Origin: Lachnospiraceae bacterium
Lineage (GTDB): Bacteria; Bacillota; Clostridia; Lachnospirales; Lachnospiraceae
Length of the DNA stretch: 33,277 bases
Direction: 5' to 3'
Assembly: GCA_031263035.1 (NCBI GenBank)
Contig: JAISGP010000061.1
Span: 1-33,277 of the forward strand
The translations under genes were made by a program, and so were the position numbers. Below are positions 7,910 through 15,643 of this stretch, in pieces. Position 1 is the first letter of the stretch. The number at the start of each line of letters is the position of its first letter. Below the pieces are notes generated by a model. It was not told the origin of the DNA, ran no database searches, and saw nothing but the letters and a program-made list of their open reading frames with translations.

Positions 7910-10026
7910 TGGTAGAAATAACTATAGATGGAAAAAAGATAAACGTAAGTGAAGACCAGTGCGTACTTGAAGGAGCACTTACTAATGGTATATACATTCC
8001 ACATTTATGTCACCATAAAGATTTGCCTGAAAATGGTTCTTGTCGAATGTGTATAGTTTCAGTAGATGGCAGTAATGAAGTTACTCCTTCTTGCAAATTA
8101 ATGCCTAAAGAGGGAATGGTTATAAATACAAAAAGTGAGAAGATAGATAAATTACGCTTCTTAGCTTTAGATTTATTACTTGCCGGTCATCCTGAAGATT
8201 GTTCAACTTGTCCTAAATATGGCAATTGTGAATTGCAAACCCTTATTCAATATATGGGTGGGGCTTCAAACCGAATGAGAAGACGAAGCAAAGGATTTAA
8301 AGAAAATAAAGAAAATCCTTTAATTGAACATGATATGAATCGTTGTGTACTTTGTGGAAGATGTGTAAGAGCTTGTAAAAATCTTAGAGAAGTTAATGTT
8401 CTTGATTATAAGAAAGAGGACATGGAAACTTATATCGGAACCCTTCATGATAAACTCTTAAAAGATGAAGGCTGTAGATTCTGCGGAGCATGTGCTGAAG
8501 TTTGTCCTACAGGAACTATTAGAGATAAATTGATGATAGCAAATCCTGATAAGAAAAAAGAAGATGTAGTTCTTCCTTGTAAAGCAGCTTGTCCGGTACA
8601 CACAGACATACCTAAATATATTAGATTTGCAAAGGCAGGAGATTTTGACGGTGCAACAGCAGTAATTAGAGAAAAGATTCCATTTCCAACTTCTCTTGGT
8701 TATATTTGCACTCACGTATGCGAATTATCTTGCAAAAGAAAAGAATTAAATGATTCCATGTCAATTAGAAATATTAAAAGATATGTAAGTGAACATTCAA
8801 CCGGTAAGTATTGGAAGGAAGGCGGAAAGCAACTTCCTGACACTGGAAAAAAAGTTTGTATCGTAGGAGCAGGTCCTGCCGGAATGACAGCGGCACTTTA
8901 TCTTAGAAAACAGGGACATGATGTAACTGTTAAAGAAGCATTATCTAATGCCGGTGGAATGTTAAGATATGGTATTCCAAAATATAGACTTCCTAGAGAA
9001 GTAATTGATGAAGAAGTAAAATTCATTACAGACAAGGGAGTCAAACTTGAAACAGGTTCAAAAGTTGAGAAACCTATTGAACTTAAAAATGATTACGATG
9101 CTGTACTTATGGCAATTGGAACTCATAAAGGAGTAAGACTTCCTCTAGAAGGAAACGACCTTAAAGGTGTTCTCATAAATACTGACTTTTTAAGAAATGT
9201 TAGTGAAGGCAAAGAAACTAACATGGGAGAAAGAGTTGTAGTTCTTGGTGGTGGTAATGTTGCCTTTGATTGTGCAAGAAGTGCAGTTAGACTTGGAGCT
9301 AAAAAAGTCTCACTTGCTTGTCTTGAGGCTAGAGAAGTTATGACAGCTGATGATGAAGAGATAAAAGAAGCCCAGGAAGAAGGAATTGAAGTATTCCCAG
9401 CTAAAACCTTTGAAAAGATTACCGGAGAAGGTAATGTAACCGGTGTTGACTTTATGAATGTTCTTTCTTTTGAATTTGATGAAAATAGAAGAGCTATTAT
9501 AACAAAAGAACCTAATTCAGAGATGCATATTGATTGTGATACAGTTATATTTGCAACAGGTCAAAGATCTGATATTTCTCCTGAAGCAGGACTTAAAATT
9601 GGTAGAGCTAATTCAATAGATACAGATTTTGAAACTCTTAAAACTTCTGAAGATGGAATATTTGCAGCAGGCGATACAATATATGGAACAAAATCAGTTA
9701 TAGAAGCAGTTGCTTCAGGAAGAAAAGCTGCCAGCTTAATTGACATATATCTTGGTGGTGATGGAGATATAACTGAAAAATTAGCTCCGGAGGAACCAGA
9801 GATTACAAGTATTGGTCATATAGATGGTTTTGGGGATTTAGAAAGAAAAGAACCTAAAATCAAATCTGCAAATGAAAGAAAAGATAATTTTGATAAATTC
9901 GATTTTGGACTTTGCGATAGCGATGTATGTGGCGAGTCTACTAGATGTCTTCAATGTGATTTACGTCTTAATATATCGAGCCCAAGACTTTGGGATGAAT
10001 ATAGTACTAAGGAGGTGGAAGTATAA
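7909..10026 (+). CDS. NuoG-N / ferredoxin / GltD fusion: NAD(P)H-linked Fe-S flavoprotein
   Basis: A 705-aa three-part fusion. Residues 1-110 are a NuoG/HydA-like N-terminus with a [2Fe-2S] set (C34, C45, C48, C62) and a His-Cys3 [4Fe-4S] set (H94, C98, C101, C107). Residues 146-199 are a two-cluster ferredoxin (C146/149/152/156 and C189/192/195/199). From about 224 a GltD-like half follows: cysteines C224, C228, C267, C271 and C275, FAD motif GAGPAG (320-325), and a second Rossmann motif VVLGGGNVAFDCA for NAD(P)H. The C-terminus has an unusual extra group of cysteines (LCDSDVC...RCLQCD). It would accept electrons from NAD(P)H and pass them along Fe-S clusters. ATG overlaps the previous stop by one base and its own stop overlaps the next start (TAATG). 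Such NuoG/GltD parts occur in formate dehydrogenase, hydrogenase and SfrB-type complexes. Confidence 0.82.
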   Translation: MVEITIDGKKINVSEDQCVLEGALTNGIYIPHLCHHKDLPENGSCRMCIVSVDGSNEVTPSCKLMPKEGMVINTKSEKIDKLRFLALDLLLAGHPEDCSTCPKYGNCELQTLIQYMGGASNRMRRRSKGFKENKENPLIEHDMNRCVLCGRCVRACKNLREVNVLDYKKEDMETYIGTLHDKLLKDEGCRFCGACAEVCPTGTIRDKLMIANPDKKKEDVVLPCKAACPVHTDIPKYIRFAKAGDFDGATAVIREKIPFPTSLGYICTHVCELSCKRKELNDSMSIRNIKRYVSEHSTGKYWKEGGKQLPDTGKKVCIVGAGPAGMTAALYLRKQGHDVTVKEALSNAGGMLRYGIPKYRLPREVIDEEVKFITDKGVKLETGSKVEKPIELKNDYDAVLMAIGTHKGVRLPLEGNDLKGVLINTDFLRNVSEGKETNMGERVVVLGGGNVAFDCARSAVRLGAKKVSLACLEAREVMTADDEEIKEAQEEGIEVFPAKTFEKITGEGNVTGVDFMNVLSFEFDENRRAIITKEPNSEMHIDCDTVIFATGQRSDISPEAGLKIGRANSIDTDFETLKTSEDGIFAAGDTIYGTKSVIEAVASGRKAASLIDIYLGGDGDITEKLAPEEPEITSIGHIDGFGDLERKEPKIKSANERKDNFDKFDFGLCDSDVCGESTRCLQCDLRLNISSPRLWDEYSTKEVEV

Positions 10027-11240
10027 TGTTTACTGAAAATATGGATACCGAAAAAATGCTTTCACTTATAGAAAGTGCTGATATTTATGAATATGGAGTT
10101 TTTAAAGAAAGCTTTACAGCTAAGCTAAATGAATATAAAAATTCAGGTAAAGCAAAAACTATCATAGCTGCCATTGATAATGTTGATACAGATGAAATGT
10201 TATTAGAAGTTTTATATAAAAACTCTAAAGAAGTCATCTGTGGAATGAAGGCAGTCGCTAATATACTTTCTATTTCTGAAATGGTAATTTATTTGCCGGA
10301 AGGAAAAGATGATTTAGTAAAGATTGTTGAAAATGCAGCTAAAGAGTTAAACACAGAAATCCTTATAAAAACTGGTATTGTGGATGTTAGAGAGTATAGA
10401 GAGGCATTTATAACTCATGTAGAAACAATGACTGCAGTAAATGATGTACTAGAAGGAAAAAAAGCTGATAAGGCCTTAATTCAAATTAAAGAAGTATTTG
10501 GCGATGATACTAAACTTAGTGAAATAAAAGAATTAGAATATGGGAAAGCCATAAGTGATATCTTTGATACAAGTAAAGTTAGTATAAAAGCTGTTGAAAT
10601 AGGATATAAGCTTTATGATAAAAGCATTTTGCAGCAGCCTGTTACTAAAGAAACTGTTCTTGGAACAGGAGTAATAACTTTATATGATAAATCTTGCTGT
10701 ATGGTTCATATCTCTAAGGATTTAAGCCTTAAAATGAGAGAACATTCTTGTGGAAAATGTACTTTCTGTAGAGAAGGTTTCATTCAACTTGATATGAGAC
10801 ATGGGGAGATTGTAAGTAAAAAAGGCGAGTTAGACAGCATTGGTATTATGAAGGACATAGGTAAAGCTATGAACTTTAGCTGTGAATGTAGCGTAGGTAC
10901 TTATGGTGCAAATGATATTGTAGACATTTTAGATAAATTCGAAAATGAATACATTAGTCATATTAAGAAAAAAGATTGCCCTGAGGGAGTATGTAAAGCC
11001 TTTACTAATATTTATATTGATCCAGATAAATGTATTGGATGTACAAAGTGTATAAAAGCTTGTCCTATTGATTGTATCGAAGGAAAAGAAGGCTATATTC
11101 ATATGATAGAAGATATGGATTGTACTAAGTGCGAAGAATGTATAAAAGTTTGTCCACAGAATGCAGTGGTTATAACTAAAAAGAGAACTCCAAGTATTCC
11201 TAATAGGCTTACTAGAGTTGGAAGATTTAAACAGTATTAA
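10026..11240 (+). CDS. NuoF-like Fe-S subunit without the FMN/NADH site, with C-terminal 2x[4Fe-4S] ferredoxin
   Basis: A 404-aa protein. The central part is clearly NuoF/HydB-like: the N3-type cluster site SCGKCTFCREG (C242, C245, C248) with a later cysteine at 286 or 288 and the SLBB-like strand region before it (LGTGVITLYDKS, 212-223). The FMN/NADH signature of NuoF (GRGGAGFPTG-type) is absent from the N-terminal 200 residues. A ferredoxin tail follows with C336/339/342/346 and C366/369/372/376. It should therefore be an electron-wiring subunit, with NAD(P)H oxidised in the GltD-like half of its neighbour. It has the best ribosome site in the operon (AAGGAGGTGG) and is translationally coupled to the fusion gene. 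The last 11 codons recur 72 bases downstream. Confidence 0.78.
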   Translation: MFTENMDTEKMLSLIESADIYEYGVFKESFTAKLNEYKNSGKAKTIIAAIDNVDTDEMLLEVLYKNSKEVICGMKAVANILSISEMVIYLPEGKDDLVKIVENAAKELNTEILIKTGIVDVREYREAFITHVETMTAVNDVLEGKKADKALIQIKEVFGDDTKLSEIKELEYGKAISDIFDTSKVSIKAVEIGYKLYDKSILQQPVTKETVLGTGVITLYDKSCCMVHISKDLSLKMREHSCGKCTFCREGFIQLDMRHGEIVSKKGELDSIGIMKDIGKAMNFSCECSVGTYGANDIVDILDKFENEYISHIKKKDCPEGVCKAFTNIYIDPDKCIGCTKCIKACPIDCIEGKEGYIHMIEDMDCTKCEECIKVCPQNAVVITKKRTPSIPNRLTRVGRFKQY

Positions 11241-11311
11241 TATTAAAAGATTTGAACCAAAACAAATATAAACATAGCTCTTACAAGAGTTGGAAGATTT
11301 AAACAGTATTA
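11214..11311 (+). repeat. 26-bp direct repeat: duplicated 3' end of the NuoF-like gene
   Basis: The 26 bases at 11214-11239 recur exactly at 11286-11311, with 72 bases between starts. The first copy is the end of the NuoF-like gene. The second lies in the intergenic gap and still reads LTRVGRFKQY then a stop (TAG, whereas the first copy uses TAA). The preceding LT codons differ only at a synonymous site (ACT or ACA), so the second copy looks like the tail of a diverged homologue, not a fresh duplication. Confidence 0.85.
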
Positions 11312-11362
11312 GAATTAAGTAGAGTATATAGTTTTAAATTTTAAATAATGAGGAGATAAAAC

Positions 11363-12334
11363 ATGAAAGTATTAGGAATTAATTTTGGTGGACGTCCTAT
11401 GGAACGTTGCGAAATCATGGTAAAAGAAGCTTTATTTGCAGCTAAAGAAGCTGGAGCAGAAGTTGAATTTGTAAGAACAGTTGGAATGAATATTGGACAT
11501 TGTAGAGGCTGTGGTGTTTGTACAGACAAACGTGATTCAGGTTCAAATGTTCATTGTATTTTTGAAGATGATTATCAAAAAATCGAAGAGAAGATTTTAG
11601 ATGCAGATGGAGTAATCGTTGCTTCTCCAGTATTTTCAATTGGTACATCAGGACAAATGAAAAACTATATTGATAGATTTGGTGCTGCTCATGATTTGGC
11701 TGCTTGCGAAATGGAAAATAAAAAACGTATTGAAGCAGGTAAAACAGGAGATGAATTACTTGATCCTAGATATTTCAAGAAACGTTACGTTGCATATATT
11801 TCTGTTGGTGGAGCAAGTACTCCTCACTGGGCATCACTTGGACTTCCAACAATGACAGAGTTCGGTACTTCAATGTATGCTAAAGTAGTTGGACAAATCA
11901 ACGGTTATGGACAAGGTATGAAAGTAAGTCCTCTTTTTGATGATGAGCTTATGGCAGAATGTGCTAACCTTGGTAAAAAAGTAGTAGAAAGCTACGGAAA
12001 AGATTATGAAGATGTTAAGTGGAATGGTGAAGAAGGTTCTTGCCCACTTTGCCATGGTAATGTAATTCTTATGAATGGAACAGATAAAGTAAACTGTGCA
12101 AGCTGTGGTCTTCCACTTACAATGCATGTAGAAGGTGGAAAAGTTACATATACTCATGATAAAGCTGATGAGAAATATTCAAGAGTAACTAAAGAAGGTT
12201 TATATGATCATTATTGGGAAATCGAAGGAATGAAAGAAGTAGCTATTCCTAAGGTTATCGCAAATAAAGATTGGTTAGAAGAACATAAAGCAAAATACAA
12301 AAACTTTGATGAAGAAATTAAAAAAGTAAAGTAG
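11363..12334 (+). CDS. Iron-sulfur flavodoxin / NADPH-dependent FMN reductase with C-terminal zinc ribbon
   Basis: A 323-aa flavodoxin-fold protein. The start MKVLGINFGGRP resembles the FMN phosphate loop, and VASPVFSIGTSGQMKNYIDRFG near residues 86-107 is typical of the NADPH-FMN reductase family. An Fe-S-flavodoxin style cysteine set CRGCGVC...C (C47, C50, C53, C65) is present, but the last spacing is 11 residues where 4-7 is usual. A second cysteine pair set (C227, C230, C245, C248) forms a rubredoxin-like or zinc ribbon module after the flavodoxin domain, an uncommon addition. It probably transfers electrons between ferredoxin or rubredoxin-like partners and a flavin enzyme. It lies in the operon after a 122-base gap with ribosome site GAGGAG. 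Whether the ribbon binds zinc or iron cannot be told from sequence. Confidence 0.75.
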   Translation: MKVLGINFGGRPMERCEIMVKEALFAAKEAGAEVEFVRTVGMNIGHCRGCGVCTDKRDSGSNVHCIFEDDYQKIEEKILDADGVIVASPVFSIGTSGQMKNYIDRFGAAHDLAACEMENKKRIEAGKTGDELLDPRYFKKRYVAYISVGGASTPHWASLGLPTMTEFGTSMYAKVVGQINGYGQGMKVSPLFDDELMAECANLGKKVVESYGKDYEDVKWNGEEGSCPLCHGNVILMNGTDKVNCASCGLPLTMHVEGGKVTYTHDKADEKYSRVTKEGLYDHYWEIEGMKEVAIPKVIANKDWLEEHKAKYKNFDEEIKKVK

Positions 12335-12343
12335 GTGGATAGT

Positions 12344-13264
12344 ATGAAATTAGGATTTGTAAGTGCAATACTTGATTGGTGTGAATACGAAGAAATGATG
12401 GATACTGCTAGAGATTTAGGTCTTGAATGTGTTGAAGTAGCATGTTGGCCTAAGGGTAAAGCAGAGAGAAGATATGCAGGAGTTTCACATATTGATGTGG
12501 ATAGGGTTATAGAAGACGATGCATATGGAAAATATATTTTAGATTATGCTAAAAAATCAAATGTAGAGATATCTTCACTTGCATTTTATCCTAATACTAT
12601 GGATGGAGATTTGGAAAAGAGAGCTGGAGCAGTTTCTCATTTGCAAAATGTAATTAAAGCAAGTGCTAAACTTGGAATAAATATGGTTACAACTTTCATA
12701 GGAAGAGACCAAACTAAAACTGTAGAAGAAAATCTTGAAATAGTAAAAGAAGTTTGGAAGCCTATAATTTCCCTTGCAGAAAGCCTTAAAGTAAAAGTTG
12801 CAATTGAAAATTGCCCAATGCTTTTCTCTAAAGATGAATGGCCGGGAGGACAGAATCTCTTTACTACTCCAAAGATTTGGAAACAAGTTTTTGAGATTTT
12901 GGATAGCCCATTCCTTGGAATTAACTATGATCCATCTCATTTTGTATGGCAGATGATAGATTACATTAAGCCTATTTATGAATTTAAAGATAAGATTTTC
13001 CATGTTCATTATAAAGATATTAAGATTTATAAAGACAAACTTGATCAAGTTGGTATTATGGCATATCCTCTAGAATTTATGTCACCAAAACTTCCGGGAC
13101 TTGGAGATGTAGACTGGGGCAAATATGTTAGTGCTTTAACAGATATCGGCTATGATGGATATACTTGTATTGAAGTTGAAGATAAGGCTTTTGAGGGAAC
13201 TCATGACAAAGTGTTAGATAGTTTGAAACTTAGTAAAAGATATATAAGTCAATTCGTACAATAA
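12344..13264 (+). CDS. Sugar phosphate isomerase/epimerase family TIM barrel (second copy type)
   Basis: About 306 aa from the ATG at 12344, preceded by AGGTGG; an in-frame GTG nine bases earlier lies within that ribosome site. The fold is a standard AP-endonuclease-2 barrel with metal ligands Glu155 (VAIENCPM), Asp196 or His199 (YDPSHF), His222 (HVHYKD) and Glu277 or Glu279 (CIEVED). Length and motifs are those of hexulose, inosose or tagatose epimerases, so it differs from the longer deglycosidase subunit upstream. The ATG lies 10 bases past the flavodoxin stop, and the following dehydrogenase starts 24 bases on. In context it could isomerise or epimerise the 3-oxo-sugar or another keto sugar released by the pathway. 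The specific reaction is not readable. Confidence 0.78.
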   Translation: MKLGFVSAILDWCEYEEMMDTARDLGLECVEVACWPKGKAERRYAGVSHIDVDRVIEDDAYGKYILDYAKKSNVEISSLAFYPNTMDGDLEKRAGAVSHLQNVIKASAKLGINMVTTFIGRDQTKTVEENLEIVKEVWKPIISLAESLKVKVAIENCPMLFSKDEWPGGQNLFTTPKIWKQVFEILDSPFLGINYDPSHFVWQMIDYIKPIYEFKDKIFHVHYKDIKIYKDKLDQVGIMAYPLEFMSPKLPGLGDVDWGKYVSALTDIGYDGYTCIEVEDKAFEGTHDKVLDSLKLSKRYISQFVQ

Positions 13265-13288
13265 AATTTTCGTGAAAGAGGCAGTATT

Positions 13289-14335
13289 ATGAAGATGAAA
13301 ATAGGAATAGTAGGATTTGGATTTATGGGTCATTGTGATGCAGATACCTTTGATACCTTTGATGATATTGAACTTACAGCAGTTTGCGATACTAATCCAG
13401 ACCAACTTAAAGATGCACCGGAAGGTGTAAAACAGTACAGTAATGTAGATGATATGTTAAAAGATGCAGATATTGATGTGGTAATGGTAAGTACACCAAA
13501 TCCAAGCCATCCGGAGATGGTAAAGAAGGCAGCAAAAGCAGGAAAACATGTTATTTGCGAGAAACCTGCAGCAATGTCTGTAAAAGAATTTGATGAAATG
13601 GTAGAAGCTTGCAAGGAAGCAGGAGTTTTATTTACTGTACATCAACAAAGAAGATGGGATACTGACTATCGTGTTATGAAGGAAGTATATGATAAACACA
13701 TGGTAGGAGATCCTTATATTATTAAAAGTCAATTATATGGATTTAATGGCTATATGCATGATTGGCATGTTTACCCTGAAATGGGTGGAGGAATGCTTTA
13801 TGATTGGGGCGTTCATCTAATTGACCAGATTTTAAATATGGTTGATTCAAAAATTGTGTCATTATATGCTGACATCAGAAATGTTATTAATGAAAAAGTA
13901 GATGATTATTTTAAGATAATCATGAAATTTGCCAGTGGTGTTACAGCTGAAATTGAACTTGGAACATATTATTTAACACCAATGAGAGGTTGGTTTATTG
14001 GTGGAAATACAGGAAGTGCTATGCTTAATGGTTTTACTAATGAAGGTAAAATTGTAAGGACAGAACATCTTCTTGAAAATGTACCAGGAAAAATCACAAT
14101 GACAGCTGTTGGACCAACAAGAAGTTTTGGACCTGCACCAGAAGGACTTTTAATAGATGAACCATTACCGGAGGTAAATGTTTCACAGAGAGATTACTTT
14201 GTACAATTCTTAAAAGCCTTTAATGGCGAAGAAGAAGTCTTTGTTAAACCAGAACAAGTTAGAAGAGTTCTTAGGGTAATGGATGCTGTTAGAGAGTCTG
14301 GTAAAACAGGTAAAGCTATAGAATTTGAAAAATAA
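13289..14335 (+). CDS. Gfo/Idh/MocA oxidoreductase (second copy)
   Basis: A 348-aa NAD(P)-dependent sugar dehydrogenase. The Rossmann motif is GFGFMG (residues 9-14), EKP lies at 91-93, and GGGMLYDWGVHLID near 167-180 gives Asp172 and His176. It differs widely from the copy at 3851, with a different cofactor loop and substrate region, so it is not a recent duplicate. Its place after the second TIM barrel suggests a paired function, for example reducing the 3-oxo-sugar to glucose, which would also renew the oxidised cofactor balance. An alternative is oxidation of a second type of glycoside. Ribosome site AAAGAGGC, ATG start. Confidence 0.82.
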   Translation: MKMKIGIVGFGFMGHCDADTFDTFDDIELTAVCDTNPDQLKDAPEGVKQYSNVDDMLKDADIDVVMVSTPNPSHPEMVKKAAKAGKHVICEKPAAMSVKEFDEMVEACKEAGVLFTVHQQRRWDTDYRVMKEVYDKHMVGDPYIIKSQLYGFNGYMHDWHVYPEMGGGMLYDWGVHLIDQILNMVDSKIVSLYADIRNVINEKVDDYFKIIMKFASGVTAEIELGTYYLTPMRGWFIGGNTGSAMLNGFTNEGKIVRTEHLLENVPGKITMTAVGPTRSFGPAPEGLLIDEPLPEVNVSQRDYFVQFLKAFNGEEEVFVKPEQVRRVLRVMDAVRESGKTGKAIEFEK

Positions 14336-14354
14336 ATAGAATGGATGAAATGCT

Positions 14355-15512
14355 TTGAGTAATAATAAAAGAGTTACGTTATCAGTGTTTTTAATTGCCT
14401 TTGCCTTTGGACTTAGCATTACAGGGATTGCTCCAATACTAGGTATATTAAAAACGGAATATGCAACTTATGGAACAGATAGTGTCCAGATTTTGCAGAC
14501 CCTTCATTATTTACTTTTGATGGTAGGTTCTATATTTATAGGATATTTAACTACCAAATTTGCAAATAAAAATATTGCAATAATCGGACTTTTAATTATT
14601 GGGGTATTTGGTGTTTTGCCAGCCTTTATTGCTGGATATAATGTTGTTTTTATTTCAAGATTGCTAATTGGATTTGGTTTTGGTATTACATCACCAATTA
14701 ATACAGCAATTATTACCGAATTTTTCGTACCTGAAAAACGTCCTATGTATTTCGGACTTCATGTAATAGGTATGGGATTTGGTAATATGATAGCCAATCT
14801 TGTAGGGGGAGTTTTAGCAGGTATAAATTATAGATATTTCTATTTAGTATATGGGATTGCCTTTATATCTCTTTTAGGAGTAAAAGTTTTACTTCCTAAA
14901 GAAGGAAAGAAAGTACTTGTTTCTAAAGAAGATATGAAGATGAATAAAGAAGTTTATATGATTTCATTTGCATCATTTTTACATACTTTATTTATTACAG
15001 CATACAGTACGAATATTGCAATCTATGTTGCACAGAAAATTACAGAAAATTCAGCTATTGTAGGTACAGTTACGGCAGTTAATGCTGCATTTGCACTAAT
15101 AGTTGGAGCAACGTTTGCAGGAATATCGAAGGTTCTTAAAAAAGCAACCTTAGTTGTATCAACTATTTTGGCAGTATTAGGATATGTTGCTATTATTTCA
15201 ATTCCGGGATTACTGGGAGTTTATATTGGAAGTGCCTTTTGCGGTGCATCACTTAGTTGCTTTATGGCAAGATGTTCATTTATGCTTTCAGTTAGCGTTA
15301 AGCCGGAAGCTGCAGCTAAAGCTAGTGGAATTTTTAGCATAATAGGTGGAGTTGGAGGACTTGTATCACCAATTCTTATAGGAAGATTGTCAGAAGTTAT
15401 AACCCATAGTAATACTTCTATAAATCAATTTATGGTTAGCCTTTTTGGAATGGTATTATTGACGGTTTTCGTATATGTAATATCTTATAAGGTTGATAAG
15501 AATAAAATATAA
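14355..15512 (+). CDS. MFS transporter
   Basis: A 385-aa membrane protein with about 12 hydrophobic segments, of the MFS_1 type: a glycine-rich loop with RLLIGFGFGITSPINTAI near residues 99-116, and a basic central loop (KEGKKVLVSKEDMKMNKE) between the two halves. The start is TTG at 14355, preceded only by GGATG, so translation may be weak. It is the last gene of the operon and is followed by a strong terminator. It is unrelated to the GPH symporter that opens the operon. Likely roles are export of an aglycone or its reduced product, or uptake of a second substrate. Direction cannot be inferred from sequence. Confidence 0.78.
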   Translation: MSNNKRVTLSVFLIAFAFGLSITGIAPILGILKTEYATYGTDSVQILQTLHYLLLMVGSIFIGYLTTKFANKNIAIIGLLIIGVFGVLPAFIAGYNVVFISRLLIGFGFGITSPINTAIITEFFVPEKRPMYFGLHVIGMGFGNMIANLVGGVLAGINYRYFYLVYGIAFISLLGVKVLLPKEGKKVLVSKEDMKMNKEVYMISFASFLHTLFITAYSTNIAIYVAQKITENSAIVGTVTAVNAAFALIVGATFAGISKVLKKATLVVSTILAVLGYVAIISIPGLLGVYIGSAFCGASLSCFMARCSFMLSVSVKPEAAAKASGIFSIIGGVGGLVSPILIGRLSEVITHSNTSINQFMVSLFGMVLLTVFVYVISYKVDKNKI

Positions 15513-15523
15513 GTTTAAGTAGT

Positions 15524-15557
15524 AGAGTGTACTTTGAAATGAGAGTACACTCTTTTT
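15524..15557 (+). terminator. Rho-independent terminator of the glycoside operon
   Basis: A perfect 10-bp stem (AGAGTGTACT / AGTACACTCT) with a 10-base loop is followed at once by TTTTT. It lies 12 bases after the MFS stop codon and closes the operon. Confidence 0.92.
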
Positions 15558-15561
15558 GTGT

Positions 15562-15590
15562 TTGCTTTATATAGATATAAATGTTAAAAT
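15562..15590 (+). promoter_or_regulatory. Candidate promoter for the HAD gene
   Basis: TTGCTT (15562-15567), a 17-base spacer and TAAAAT (15585-15590) form a fair sigma-A promoter just after the terminator and 54 bases before the HAD start codon. Confidence 0.5.
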
Positions 15591-15643
15591 ATTCCCGTTC
15601 TAAAATAATATGAATATATTCTTGGTAATGAGAAGGAGAGAAG

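Noticed and set aside
12575-13048. 157-codon minus-strand frame inside the second TIM-barrel gene
   Set aside because: Lies wholly within a well-supported gene with intact motifs; the product is Asn/Phe/Ile-rich with no recognisable domain.
3851-14335. Inositol catabolism (iol) operon as the meaning of the Gfo/TIM-barrel genes
   Set aside because: No IolC, IolD, IolE-like or IolJ partners are present, while DUF6379 and the long TIM barrel fit a C-glycoside deglycosidase.
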